5,463 nucleotides of DNA from Flavobacteriaceae bacterium (GCA_002401215.1 NVSL01000073.1:6123-11585), one strand, 5' to 3'; shown: positions 1-5,329, counted from the first letter of the stretch. Notes: a model not told the origin generated them from the letters alone. Numbers and translations are program-made.

Positions 1-7
1 GTTTGAA

Positions 8-1066
8 ATGAAAAATAAAGAGTTTAACATATCGAATATAATTCGCCCAAACATTGCGAAATTAAAAGCCTATTCATCGGCAAGAGATGAGTTTGTAGAA
101 GCATCTTCGGAGATGATTTTTTTAGATGCGAATGAGAATCCTTTTCAGAATGGAGTGAATCGTTATCCGGATCCGAAACAACAATCTGTAAAAGAATTGT
201 TATCGGAGTTGAAAGGGATTCCGACTGATCAGATTCTTTTAGGAAATGGATCTGATGAAGTGTTGGATTTAATCTTTAGAGCCTTTTGTGAGCCCAAAGA
301 AGACAATGTAATTTTGTTGCCGCCAACCTACGGAATGTATAGAGTGTTGGCAGCATTGAACGCTATTGAAACCAAAGAAGTTTTGTTATCAGATTCTTTT
401 GATATTCGAGTAAAAGAGACTTTAGAAGTTGTAAATGAGAATTCTAAAATCATCTTTTTATGCTCACCTAACAATCCGTCTGGGAATTCTTTTTCAGCAG
501 AAAGTATTCTGGAAATCATTGAAAATTTTAATGGATTGGTAGTGGTAGATGAAGCCTATATCGATTTTTCATCACAGCAAAGTTGGTTAGAGAAATTGGA
601 GAAATATCCGAATTTAATTATCACGCAGACTTTATCAAAAGCCTTTGGAATGGCAGGAATCAGATTGGGAGTTTGTTATTCATCCAAAGAAATTATTGAA
701 GTGTTGAATCGGATAAAGCCACCATATAACATAAATGAATTGACACAGCAAAGAGCCAAAGAACGCTTATTAAAATATGAAGAAGTGCAGTCAGAAATTG
801 AATTGATTTTATCAGAAAGGAAAAAATTAGAAGAAGGATTGAAGGGGGTGAATTTCATCTCAAAAATATATAAATCTGATGCAAATTTTATTTTAGTAAA
901 AGTGGATGATGCCAATAAAAGGTACAATCAATTGATAGAAAAAGGAATCGTTATTAGAAATAGAACAACACAGCCTTTGTGTGAAAATACATTGCGGTTG
1001 ACTGTGGGAATACAGTCTGAGAATGAGAAATTGATAAAAAGCCTTTTATCAATTTCGAAATGCTGA
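8..1066 (+). CDS. hisC: Histidinol-phosphate aminotransferase
   Basis: A PLP-dependent fold-type I aminotransferase (352 aa, normal length for HisC). It converts imidazole acetol phosphate plus glutamate to L-histidinol phosphate and 2-oxoglutarate in the cytoplasm. Visible motifs: N-terminal LDANENP (39-45), cofactor-phosphate loop GNGSDE (79-84), PPTYGMYR with Tyr109, SPNNPSG (153-159), DEAYIDF (181-187) with Asp181 and Tyr184, the Schiff-base lysine Lys211 in TLSKAFGMAGIR with Arg219, and C-terminal Arg330 in LRLTVG that should bind the substrate carboxylate. The ATG at 8 gives the usual N-terminus. A TGA at 4-6 could be the stop of an upstream hisD, but only six bases are visible, so that is a guess. 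The last codons (Lys-Cys-stop) run into a perfect stem-loop, so the C-terminal residue may have been set by a repeat insertion. The function is secure from the motifs and the his context. Confidence 0.97.
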   Translation: MKNKEFNISNIIRPNIAKLKAYSSARDEFVEASSEMIFLDANENPFQNGVNRYPDPKQQSVKELLSELKGIPTDQILLGNGSDEVLDLIFRAFCEPKEDNVILLPPTYGMYRVLAALNAIETKEVLLSDSFDIRVKETLEVVNENSKIIFLCSPNNPSGNSFSAESILEIIENFNGLVVVDEAYIDFSSQQSWLEKLEKYPNLIITQTLSKAFGMAGIRLGVCYSSKEIIEVLNRIKPPYNINELTQQRAKERLLKYEEVQSEIELILSERKKLEEGLKGVNFISKIYKSDANFILVKVDDANKRYNQLIEKGIVIRNRTTQPLCENTLRLTVGIQSENEKLIKSLLSISKC

Positions 1067-1079
1067 ATTTATTTCAGCA
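1061..1079. repeat. Perfect stem-loop overlapping the hisC stop codon
   Basis: TGCTGAATTTATTTCAGCA is a perfect 7-bp inverted repeat (TGCTGAA at 1061-1067, TTCAGCA at 1073-1079) with a 5-nt loop. The hisC stop TGA (1064-1066) is in the left arm. No T-tract follows directly, so it does not look like an intrinsic terminator, and transcription must continue into the operon. From memory, palindromes of the type GCTGAA...TTCAGC are common in flavobacterial spacers. A related, oppositely oriented 19-nt stem-loop lies at 1402-1420, on the other side of the GIY-YIG gene. Confidence 0.75.
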
Positions 1080-1114
1080 ACTGTAAAAATAGTACGTGAA
1101 TTTTAGTTTTTGAT

Positions 1115-1396
1115 GTGAAAAAATATTTTGTTTACATATTGTCAAATAAAAATAGAACCGTATTATATATAGGATATACAAGTAATATTGATAGAAGATT
1201 GATGGAGCATAAAAAAGCAAATGGAACTAATTTTACAAAAAAATATAATGTTGTAGATTTAGTGTATTTAGAAACTTTTGAAGATATGACTGTTGCTAAA
1301 AAAAGAGAAAAACAATTGAAAAATTGGTATAAAGAGTGGAAATGGAATTTGATTAAGGAATTGAATCCAACCCTAAAAAATATTGAGTTAAATTAA
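1115..1396 (+). CDS. Small GIY-YIG (URI-type) nuclease family protein
   Basis: A 93-aa protein that is essentially one GIY-YIG domain of the stand-alone URI/YhbQ type. The core is present: VYI at 6-8 (standing for GIY, Tyr7), LYIG at 17-20 (Tyr18, Gly20), the catalytic-type Arg27/Arg28, His32 in RRLMEHK, and the metal-binding Glu65 in the KKREKQLKNW helix. The tail has the family's Asn84-Pro85 but lacks the usual W-x-D-L that follows. The active site therefore looks intact, but the substrate of these proteins is generally unknown; single-domain members are related to homing endonucleases and to UvrC. The start is GTG at 1115: an in-frame TGA at 1097-1099 blocks extension, and the next Met (residue 30) would remove the active site. 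The gene is unrelated to histidine synthesis, appears more AT-rich than its neighbours by eye, and lies between two stem-loops (1061-1079, 1402-1420), so it is probably an inserted passenger co-transcribed with hisB. Confidence 0.9.
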   Translation: MKKYFVYILSNKNRTVLYIGYTSNIDRRLMEHKKANGTNFTKKYNVVDLVYLETFEDMTVAKKREKQLKNWYKEWKWNLIKELNPTLKNIELN

Positions 1397-1401
1397 AGAG
1401 G

Positions 1402-1420
1402 TCCTGAGAAAAGTTCAGGA
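1402..1420. repeat. Stem-loop between the GIY-YIG gene and hisB
   Basis: TCCTGAGAAAAGTTCAGGA has a perfect 6-bp stem (1402-1407 with 1415-1420) and a 7-nt loop; a G-U pair could extend it at each end. It is 19 nt, the same length as the stem-loop at 1061-1079, and matches that element's reverse complement at 14 of 19 positions, including a paired G:C to C:G exchange at positions 2 and 18. The AGGA in its right arm (1417-1420) ends 9 nt before the hisB ATG, where a Shine-Dalgarno would sit, so pairing could hide it. This effect is speculative because Flavobacteriia rely little on Shine-Dalgarno pairing. No T-tract follows. Confidence 0.7.
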
Positions 1421-1429
1421 TATAGGCTT

Positions 1430-2569
1430 ATGAAAAAAATACTATTTATAGACAGAGACGGAACCTTAGCAATCGAGCCACCAATCGATTATCAATTGGA
1501 TAGTTTGGAAAAACTGGAATTTTATCCGAAGGTTTTTCAGTATTTGAGCAAAATTGCGACGGAGTTAGATTACGAATTGGTGATGGTGACCAACCAAGAT
1601 GGATTGGGTACAGACTCTTTTCCTGAGGATACTTTTTGGCCAGCGCAAAATAAAGTGATTCAGGCTTTTGAAAATGAAGGAGTCGTTTTTTCTGAAGTGA
1701 TTATTGATAAAACTTTTCCGCATGAAAATGCTCCAACTCGCAAACCAAGAACGGGATTGTTGACGAAATATATTAATTCTTCGGAATACGATTTAGAAAA
1801 TTCTTTTGTGATTGGAGATCGATTGACAGACATCGAATTGGCAAAGAATTTAGGTGCAAAAGGAATTTTTATCAATAATGTAGATGGATTGGCAGATGAA
1901 GAATTGTCGGTAAAAAAGCCTGAATTAAAAGATGTTATTGCACTTGAAACTACGGAATGGAAAACCATTTATGAGTTTTTAAAATTGGAAGATCGTACCG
2001 CAGAAATTTCGAGAAAAACCAACGAAACAGATATTTATATCAAACTGAATTTAGACGGAACAGGGAAGAGCGATATTTCAACAGGAATCGATTTTTTCGA
2101 TCACATGCTAGATCAAATTTCGAGACACGGAAATATGGATTTGACCATCAAAGTAAAAGGTGATTTGGAGGTTGATGAACATCACACCATCGAAGACACC
2201 ATGATTGCTTTGGGTGAAGTTTTTGCAAAAGCTGTCGGTGCTAAATTAGGAATAGAGCGTTACGGATTCTGTTTGCCAATGGACGATTGTTTGGCACAGG
2301 TAGCTATCGATTTTGGAGGTCGGAATTGGTTGGTTTGGGAAGCGGAATTCAAACGAGAAATGATTGGGAAAATGCCGACAGAAATGTTTTTGCATTTGTT
2401 TAAATCGTTTACTGATGGTGCAAAATGTAACTTAAATATTAAGGCAGAAGGTGATAATGAGCATCATAAAATAGAAGGGATTTTTAAAGCATTTGCAAAA
2501 GCAATTAAAATGGCGGTAAAAAGAGATCCTGAAAAAATGATTTTACCCTCGACAAAAGGTGTGCTTTAA
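1430..2569 (+). CDS. hisB: Bifunctional histidinol-phosphatase / imidazoleglycerol-phosphate dehydratase
   Basis: A 379-aa fusion. Residues 1-185 form a HAD-type histidinol-phosphatase: DRDGT with nucleophile Asp8 and acid/base Asp10, motif II Thr54 in VMVTNQDG, motif III Lys105 in TRKP, and motif IV GDRLTD (129-134). It releases phosphate from histidinol phosphate. Residues about 190-379 form the IGP dehydratase, which converts imidazole glycerol phosphate to imidazole acetol phosphate. That half has FDHML (223-227), His233, the metal-binding DEHHTIEDT (249-257), the second NEHHKIE repeat (343-349), and the C-terminal STKGVL. Aligned without gaps to E. coli HisB as remembered, the four zinc ligands of the phosphatase half (Cys93, His95, Cys101, Cys103) are replaced by Asp93, Thr95, Ala101 and Thr103, although the flanking FSEV and RKP are kept. 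The ATG at 1430 places Asp8 normally. It follows the GIY-YIG gene by 33 nt. Confidence 0.97.
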   Translation: MKKILFIDRDGTLAIEPPIDYQLDSLEKLEFYPKVFQYLSKIATELDYELVMVTNQDGLGTDSFPEDTFWPAQNKVIQAFENEGVVFSEVIIDKTFPHENAPTRKPRTGLLTKYINSSEYDLENSFVIGDRLTDIELAKNLGAKGIFINNVDGLADEELSVKKPELKDVIALETTEWKTIYEFLKLEDRTAEISRKTNETDIYIKLNLDGTGKSDISTGIDFFDHMLDQISRHGNMDLTIKVKGDLEVDEHHTIEDTMIALGEVFAKAVGAKLGIERYGFCLPMDDCLAQVAIDFGGRNWLVWEAEFKREMIGKMPTEMFLHLFKSFTDGAKCNLNIKAEGDNEHHKIEGIFKAFAKAIKMAVKRDPEKMILPSTKGVL

Positions 2570-2609
2570 ATAAGATGTGAGATAATAGAAGTTAGACAAT
2601 AGACGAAAA
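2568..2609. repeat. Degenerate 7-nt repeat array, hisB-hisH spacer
   Basis: The spacer can be read as consecutive 7-nt units starting in the hisB stop codon: AAATAAG (2568), ATGTGAG (2575), ATAATAG (2582), AAGTTAG (2589), ACAATAG (2596), then ACGAAAA (2603). The first five begin with A and end in AG, three of them in TAG. The string TAGAAGTTAGA (2586-2596) recurs as an exact reverse complement at 3625-3635, in the hisH-hisA spacer. Individual units are poorly conserved, so this call depends on the better arrays further downstream. No promoter or terminator is apparent. Confidence 0.45.
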
Positions 2610-2611
2610 GA

Positions 2612-3196
2612 ATGAAAATAGTGATAATTGATTATGGTGCAGGAAATGTAAAATCGGTACAGTTTGCATTGGAAAGATTAGGTTACGAGGCGATATGTAG
2701 CAGTGATGCTACTGTAATAAAATCTGCCGATAAAGTGATTTTTCCGGGAGTTGGAGAAGCAAAAAGCGCCATGGAGGAAATTAAGAAATTTGGATTAGAT
2801 AAAGTAATTCCGAAGTTGAAACAACCTGTGTTGGGAGTCTGTTTAGGGATGCAATTGATGTGTCGTTTTTCGGAAGAAAACAATACGGAATGTTTGAATA
2901 TTTTTCCGTTAGATGTATTAAAATTTGATGAGCAGAATAAAGTTCCGCAGATTGGTTGGAATGTCATCAACAATTTAAAAGGAGATTTGTTTGAAGGAAT
3001 TAAAGAAGATGAGTATGTATATTATGTACATAGTTATTATATCCCAAAAAATGATTTTGCCATTGCGATGACAGATTATGGAATTCAATATTCTGGGGCA
3101 ATTCAGAAGGATAATTTTTATGCATGTCAGTTTCATCCAGAAAAAAGCAGTAGTGTAGGAGAGCAGATCTTGAGAAATTTCATCAACTTAAGTTAG
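2612..3196 (+). CDS. hisH: Imidazole glycerol phosphate synthase, glutaminase subunit
   Basis: A class I glutamine amidotransferase of 194 aa (normal length). It hydrolyses glutamine and passes ammonia to its partner HisF, encoded two genes downstream. The catalytic triad is visible: nucleophile Cys77 in GVCLGMQ, and His175 and Glu177 in FHPEKS. PGVG (45-48) is the oxyanion-strand motif and QIGWN (113-117) is the conserved HisH segment. The N-terminus, IIDYGAGNVKSV, is typical, which supports the ATG at 2612. No Shine-Dalgarno is visible. The last two codons and stop (TTA AGT TAG) run into the left inverted repeat of the downstream cassette (starting at 3190), so the final Leu-Ser may derive from the repeat. 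Function is secure. Confidence 0.97.
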   Translation: MKIVIIDYGAGNVKSVQFALERLGYEAICSSDATVIKSADKVIFPGVGEAKSAMEEIKKFGLDKVIPKLKQPVLGVCLGMQLMCRFSEENNTECLNIFPLDVLKFDEQNKVPQIGWNVINNLKGDLFEGIKEDEYVYYVHSYYIPKNDFAIAMTDYGIQYSGAIQKDNFYACQFHPEKSSSVGEQILRNFINLS

Positions 3197-3226
3197 ATTT
3201 ACGAAGTTAGAAGTACGAAGTTAGTG
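3190..3226. repeat. Left 37-bp inverted repeat built of 7-nt units
   Basis: AAGTTAG occurs at 3190, 3204 and 3218, separated by the 7-nt units ATTTACG (3197) and AAGTACG (3211): five heptamers in exact register. The first contains the hisH stop TAG (3194-3196). The segment 3190-3226 matches the reverse complement of 3610-3646 at 31 of 37 positions, with differences only in three dinucleotides. TACGAAGTTAG is also directly repeated 14 nt apart (3200-3210, 3214-3224). Confidence 0.85.
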
Positions 3227-3244
3227 TGAGTAAAAATTAATGCT

Positions 3245-3560
3245 ATGAGAAATGATTTGAAATTAAGAACTAAAAAATTTGCAATTGCAAGGTGGAGACT
3301 ATGTAATAAGCTTCCAAATGGAAGAGGTTTTAATGCATATATAAACCAATTGATTCGATGCTCGAGTTCGGTTGGAGCAAATTATAGAGCATCTCAAAGA
3401 GCAAAATCTACTGCGGATTTTATAAATAAATTAAAAATTGCTGATGGAGATTTCTGAAGAACAGTTTCAACAAGAATTAAAAACGTTGCATATAGAAGCA
3501 TATGAATTACTTTCGATTATAGTTGCTTCAATTAATACAGCAAGGAAAAACAGGAAATAA
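3245..3560 (+). pseudogene. Four-helix-bundle (23S rRNA intervening-sequence-type) protein, frameshifted
   Basis: The first frame (3245-3457, 70 aa) has the N-terminal half of a four-helix-bundle/S23 protein: RNDLKLRTKKFA, then NQLIRCSSSVGANYRAS and AKSTADFINKLKI, the family's most conserved stretch. It then stops at TGA 3455-3457. A second frame beginning around 3438 gives LLMEISEEQFQQ and continues to TAA 3558-3560, ending AYELLSIIVASINTARKN, the typical C-terminus. Missing between KLKI and LLMEIS is the usual EEADE-x-x-FW-x-E segment of about 13 residues. The simplest explanation is a deletion of 3n+2 nt (perhaps 41) at 3437-3440. An ATG at 3444 could start a 38-aa C-terminal fragment, but nothing suggests it functions. 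Intact members are small proteins found inside rRNA intervening sequences and at many other loci; their biochemical role is not established. The gene lies between two 37-bp inverted repeats within the his operon. Confidence 0.85.
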
Positions 3561-3609
3561 GCATGGAAACTATAAATAGAACTTTCGAAATTTTAATTGA
3601 AGTTAGTGT

Positions 3610-3646
3610 CAAAAACTTCGTGTTTCTAACTTCTAAAATCTAACTT
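3610..3646. repeat. Right 37-bp inverted repeat abutting hisA
   Basis: Reverse complement partner of 3190-3226. On the + strand its units are CTAACTT at 3626 and 3640 with CTAAAAT between them (3633), preceded by CGTGTTT (3619) and AAAACTT (3612), all in 7-nt register. It ends 3 nt before the hisA ATG. A direct copy of GAAGTTAGTGT from the left side (3217-3227) also occurs just outside it at 3599-3609, and GAAGTTAG there could pair with CTAACTTC at 3626-3633 as a local stem. Confidence 0.85.
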
Positions 3647-3649
3647 CAA

Positions 3650-4420
3650 ATGAGAATAATTCCAGCAATAGATATTATAGAAGGTAAATGTGTACGCTTA
3701 TCAAAAGGCGATTACAACACCAAAATTATTTACAATGAAAATCCGTTAGAGGTTGCCAAGGAGTTTGAGCAACACGGAATCGAATATTTGCATTTGGTGG
3801 ATTTAGACGGAGCGAAAGCGAGTCATATTGTAAATCATAAAATACTAGAAAAGATTGCCTCTCAAACCAATTTAAAAATTGATTTTGGTGGCGGATTAAA
3901 ATCCGATGAAGATTTAAAAATTGCTTTTGAATCCGGAGCAAATCAAATCACCGGAGGAAGTATTGCCGTAAAGAATCCAGCAATATTTAAAAGTTGGATA
4001 TCAAAATATGGTGCCGATAAAATCATTTTAGGAGCCGATGCAAACAATGAAAAAATAGCAGTTGGAGGTTGGTTAGAAGAATCGGATCAGGAGTTGATTC
4101 CGTTTGTACAAGCCTATCAAAAAGAAGGAATTGAATATGTGATTTGTACCGATATATCCAAAGACGGAATGTTGCAAGGGCCCTCATTTGAATTGTATGA
4201 AAAGATGTTGAAAGAATGTGTCATTAAAAAAGAGCAAGACCTTTCGACTGCGCTCAAGGTGACAAAATTAAGACTAATAGCCTCTGGAGGAATCTCAACT
4301 TTTGATGAATTACCAAAACTTGCCGAAATGGGATGCGAAGGAACGATTATCGGAAAAGCGATTTATGAAAATAGAATTTCATTGAAACAATTAGAAAATT
4401 ATATTATAAATCAAAGTTAG
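3650..4420 (+). CDS. hisA: ProFAR isomerase (phosphoribosylformimino-AICAR ribotide isomerase)
   Basis: A (beta-alpha)8-barrel of 256 aa that performs the Amadori rearrangement of ProFAR to PRFAR, the substrate of HisF. Catalytic Asp8 (PAIDII) and Asp130 (LGAD) are at the ends of strands 1 and 5. The phosphate-binding loops are DFGGG (78-82) and SGGIS (212-216) with IIGKA (233-237), and CTDISKDGM (166-174) is the strand-6 motif with Thr167. The protein is roughly 10-14 residues longer than its relatives. The excess is at about 190-205, where a palindromic repeat is read in frame between helix 6 and strand 7 (see 4219-4264). The ATG at 3650 directly precedes the conserved RIIPAID and sits 3 nt after the right inverted repeat. 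The stop TAG (4418-4420) is inside the next repeat, as for hisH. All catalytic residues are present, so the enzyme is probably functional. Confidence 0.96.
   Translation: MRIIPAIDIIEGKCVRLSKGDYNTKIIYNENPLEVAKEFEQHGIEYLHLVDLDGAKASHIVNHKILEKIASQTNLKIDFGGGLKSDEDLKIAFESGANQITGGSIAVKNPAIFKSWISKYGADKIILGADANNEKIAVGGWLEESDQELIPFVQAYQKEGIEYVICTDISKDGMLQGPSFELYEKMLKECVIKKEQDLSTALKVTKLRLIASGGISTFDELPKLAEMGCEGTIIGKAIYENRISLKQLENYIINQS
4219..4264. repeat. Palindromic repeat inserted in frame in hisA
   Basis: The segment opens with TGTCA (4219-4223) and closes with its reverse complement TGACA (4260-4264). Inside, ACCTT (4239-4243) pairs with AAGGT (4256-4260) around TCGACTGCGCTC. From memory, CCTTTCGACTGCGCTCAAGG with a following TGACA closely resembles a dispersed bacterial repeat often seen as CCCTGAGCGnAGTCGAAGGG. 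It encodes HisA residues Cys190-Thr205, where relatives have a shorter helix-to-strand connection. It therefore looks like a repeat insertion that kept the frame, comparable in principle to Rickettsia palindromic elements in coding genes. The insertion boundaries are uncertain by several bases. Confidence 0.7.
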
Positions 4421-4492
4421 ATATACGTCCCGATAGTTATCGGGATTAAAAGTACGAATTGAAAGTACTTCTAATTTCTAACTTCTAACTTT
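4413..4492. repeat. Inverted 7-nt repeat array filling the hisA-hisF spacer
   Basis: The outer ends are a perfect 9-bp inverted repeat: AAAGTTAGA (4413-4421, containing the hisA stop) and TCTAACTTT (4484-4492, ending 6 nt before the hisF start). The left arm has AAGTTAG (4414) and ATATACG (4421), 13 of 14 bases identical to 3190-3203. The right arm has CTAATTT (4471) and CTAACTT (4478 and 4485), preceded by AGTACTT (4464). TTTCTAACTTCTAA (4475-4488) is identical to 3623-3636. This looks like the termini of the hisH-hisA cassette without a passenger gene. Confidence 0.8.
4428..4445. repeat. Perfect 8-bp palindrome TCCCGATAGTTATCGGGA
   Basis: TCCCGATA (4428-4435) and TATCGGGA (4438-4445) are perfect complements around GT; a real hairpin would have 7 pairs or fewer and a loop of about 4 nt. 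It is GC-richer than its surroundings and sits within the heptamer array, between ATATACG (4421) and AAGTACG (4450), as if nested. From memory, TCCCGATAGCTATCGGGA-type palindromes recur in Bacteroidota genomes. No T-tract follows (ATTAAAAG), and hisF lies downstream, so it is unlikely to be a strong terminator. mRNA processing or stability is possible. Confidence 0.85.
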
Positions 4493-4498
4493 AGAATT

Positions 4499-5254
4499 GT
4501 GTTAACAAAAAGAATCATACCGTGTTTAGATATTAAAAACGGACGCACCGTAAAAGGTGTCAATTTTGTGGGATTACGTGATGCGGGAGATCCTGTAGAA
4601 TTGGCGGATCGCTACTCAAAAGAAGGAGCAGATGAATTGGTGTTTTTAGACATTACCGCTACCAAAGAGCGCAGAAAAACGTTGGTAGAAATGGTAGAGA
4701 AAGTCGCTAGAAAAGTAAATATTCCATTTACAGTTGGTGGCGGAATTTCATCCATAGAAGATGTAAATATCTTGTTGCGAGCAGGAGCCGATAAGATTTC
4801 CATCAATTCATCCGCCGTAAAAAATCCGCAATTAATCAACGATCTGGCAAACAAATTTGGAAGTCAGTGTGTGGTATTGGCGGTTGATGCAAAATTGATT
4901 GAAGGTGTGTGGAAAGTGTTTTTGGTGGGTGGTAGAGTTGAAACCGAACTGAATTTATTCGACTGGGTAAAAGAAGGAGTGGAGCGTGGCGCAGGAGAAA
5001 TATTGTTTACTTCAATGAATAACGACGGAACCAAAAACGGATTTGCAAATGATGCTTTGAGAAAATTGTCTAAAATCGTAAATGTGCCGATTATTGCCAG
5101 TGGAGGTGCAGGTACGGTTCAGCATTTTATAGATACTTTTAAAGATGGGAAATCGGATGCTGCATTGGCAGCAAGTGTTTTTCACTTTAAAGAAATAGAA
5201 ATTGTAGATTTGAAAACTGAATTGGCGAAACAAGGAATAAAAGTTAGAATGTAA
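4499..5254 (+). CDS. hisF: Imidazole glycerol phosphate synthase, cyclase subunit
   Basis: A (beta-alpha)8-barrel of 251 aa, normal length. With HisH-derived ammonia it converts PRFAR to imidazole glycerol phosphate and AICAR, the latter feeding purine synthesis. Catalytic Asp11 (PCLDIK) and Asp130 (LAVDAK) are present, with Lys19, the phosphate loops VGGGI (79-83) and SGGAG (201-205), and [12 protein letters not shown] (171-182) including Asp176. The start is GTG at 4499: it yields [11 protein letters not shown], which fits the family, and no in-frame ATG exists between the preceding repeat and the catalytic Asp. The start is only 6 nt after the inverted heptamer array and has no Shine-Dalgarno. 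The C-terminus (GIKVRM) is typical. Confidence 0.97.
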   Translation: MLTKRIIPCLDIKNGRTVKGVNFVGLRDAGDPVELADRYSKEGADELVFLDITATKERRKTLVEMVEKVARKVNIPFTVGGGISSIEDVNILLRAGADKISINSSAVKNPQLINDLANKFGSQCVVLAVDAKLIEGVWKVFLVGGRVETELNLFDWVKEGVERGAGEILFTSMNNDGTKNGFANDALRKLSKIVNVPIIASGGAGTVQHFIDTFKDGKSDAALAASVFHFKEIEIVDLKTELAKQGIKVRM

Positions 5255-5255
5255 A

Positions 5256-5324
5256 TTAGTTGATGGGTTTTGTTTGTTAGTTGGTAGTGTTTCCAACAAC
5301 AATCAACCAACAACAATCAACCAA
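5256..5324. repeat. Imperfect inverted repeat with a tandem 14-bp unit, hisF-hisI spacer
   Basis: CCAACAACAATCAA occurs twice in tandem (5293-5306, 5307-5320), followed by CCAA. It reads as alternating heptamers CCAACAA and CAATCAA. The left half, rich in T and G, is roughly complementary: TTAGTTGAT (5256-5264) matches the reverse complement of ATCAACCAA (5316-5324) at 8 of 9 positions, and GTTGG (5280-5284) pairs with CCAAC (5293-5297), with TTGTT and AACAA continuing past a one-base bulge. The heptamer differs from AAGTTAG, but the plan (7-nt units in inverted arms filling a spacer) is the same. The hisI start is 5 nt beyond it. Confidence 0.7.
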
Positions 5325-5329
5325 AATAA

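Larger units (their letters stand above)
3190..3646 (+). mobile_element. Putative passenger cassette bounded by inverted repeats
   Basis: The 457 bp between the outer ends of the two 37-bp inverted repeats fill almost exactly the space from the last codons of hisH to the start of hisA, and contain only the four-helix-bundle pseudogene. No transposase is present and no target-site duplication was recognised. The boundaries are inferred solely from the repeats, and calling it mobile is an inference. Confidence 0.35.

Noticed and set aside
1061..1090. Intrinsic terminator after hisC
   Set aside because: The stem is AT-rich and followed by ACTGTAAAAAT rather than a T-tract, and co-directional his genes continue downstream.
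1086..1106. AAAATAG, TACGTGA and ATTTTAG before the GIY-YIG gene as a heptamer array
   Set aside because: The units are too few and too divergent to distinguish from chance in AT-rich sequence, although ATTTTAG also occurs in the right repeat at 3633-3639 (reverse strand).
1100..1115. Bacteroidota-type -7 box (TAnnTTTG) before the GIY-YIG gene
   Set aside because: TAGTTTTTG has one T too many and would sit almost on the start codon. No convincing internal promoter is visible.
1113..1118. ATG at 1113 as start of the GIY-YIG gene
   Set aside because: It is followed at once by TGA in that frame. The GTG at 1115 is the only start that keeps the VYI motif.
3438..3560. Programmed frameshift or independent small gene in the second half of the four-helix-bundle gene
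   Set aside because: No slippery heptamer is apparent at the junction, and joining the frames still lacks the conserved middle segment, so a deletion explains it better.
3197..3649. CRISPR array or RNA gene in the long hisH-hisA gap
   Set aside because: There are only two inverted ends and one broken gene, with no regularly spaced direct repeats and no tRNA-like or riboswitch-like fold recognised.
5242..5248. AGTTAGA near the hisF stop as another array unit
   Set aside because: It encodes the conserved Val-Arg of the HisF C-terminus (GIKVRM), is not in a 7-nt array, and is probably coincidence.
5012..5302. Reverse-strand 96-codon open frame opposite the hisF end
   Set aside because: It lies opposite conserved hisF codons and the repeat spacer, has no recognisable domain, and is a low-complexity shadow. 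Other reverse-strand frames opposite hisC, hisB, hisH, hisA and hisF were rejected for the same reason.
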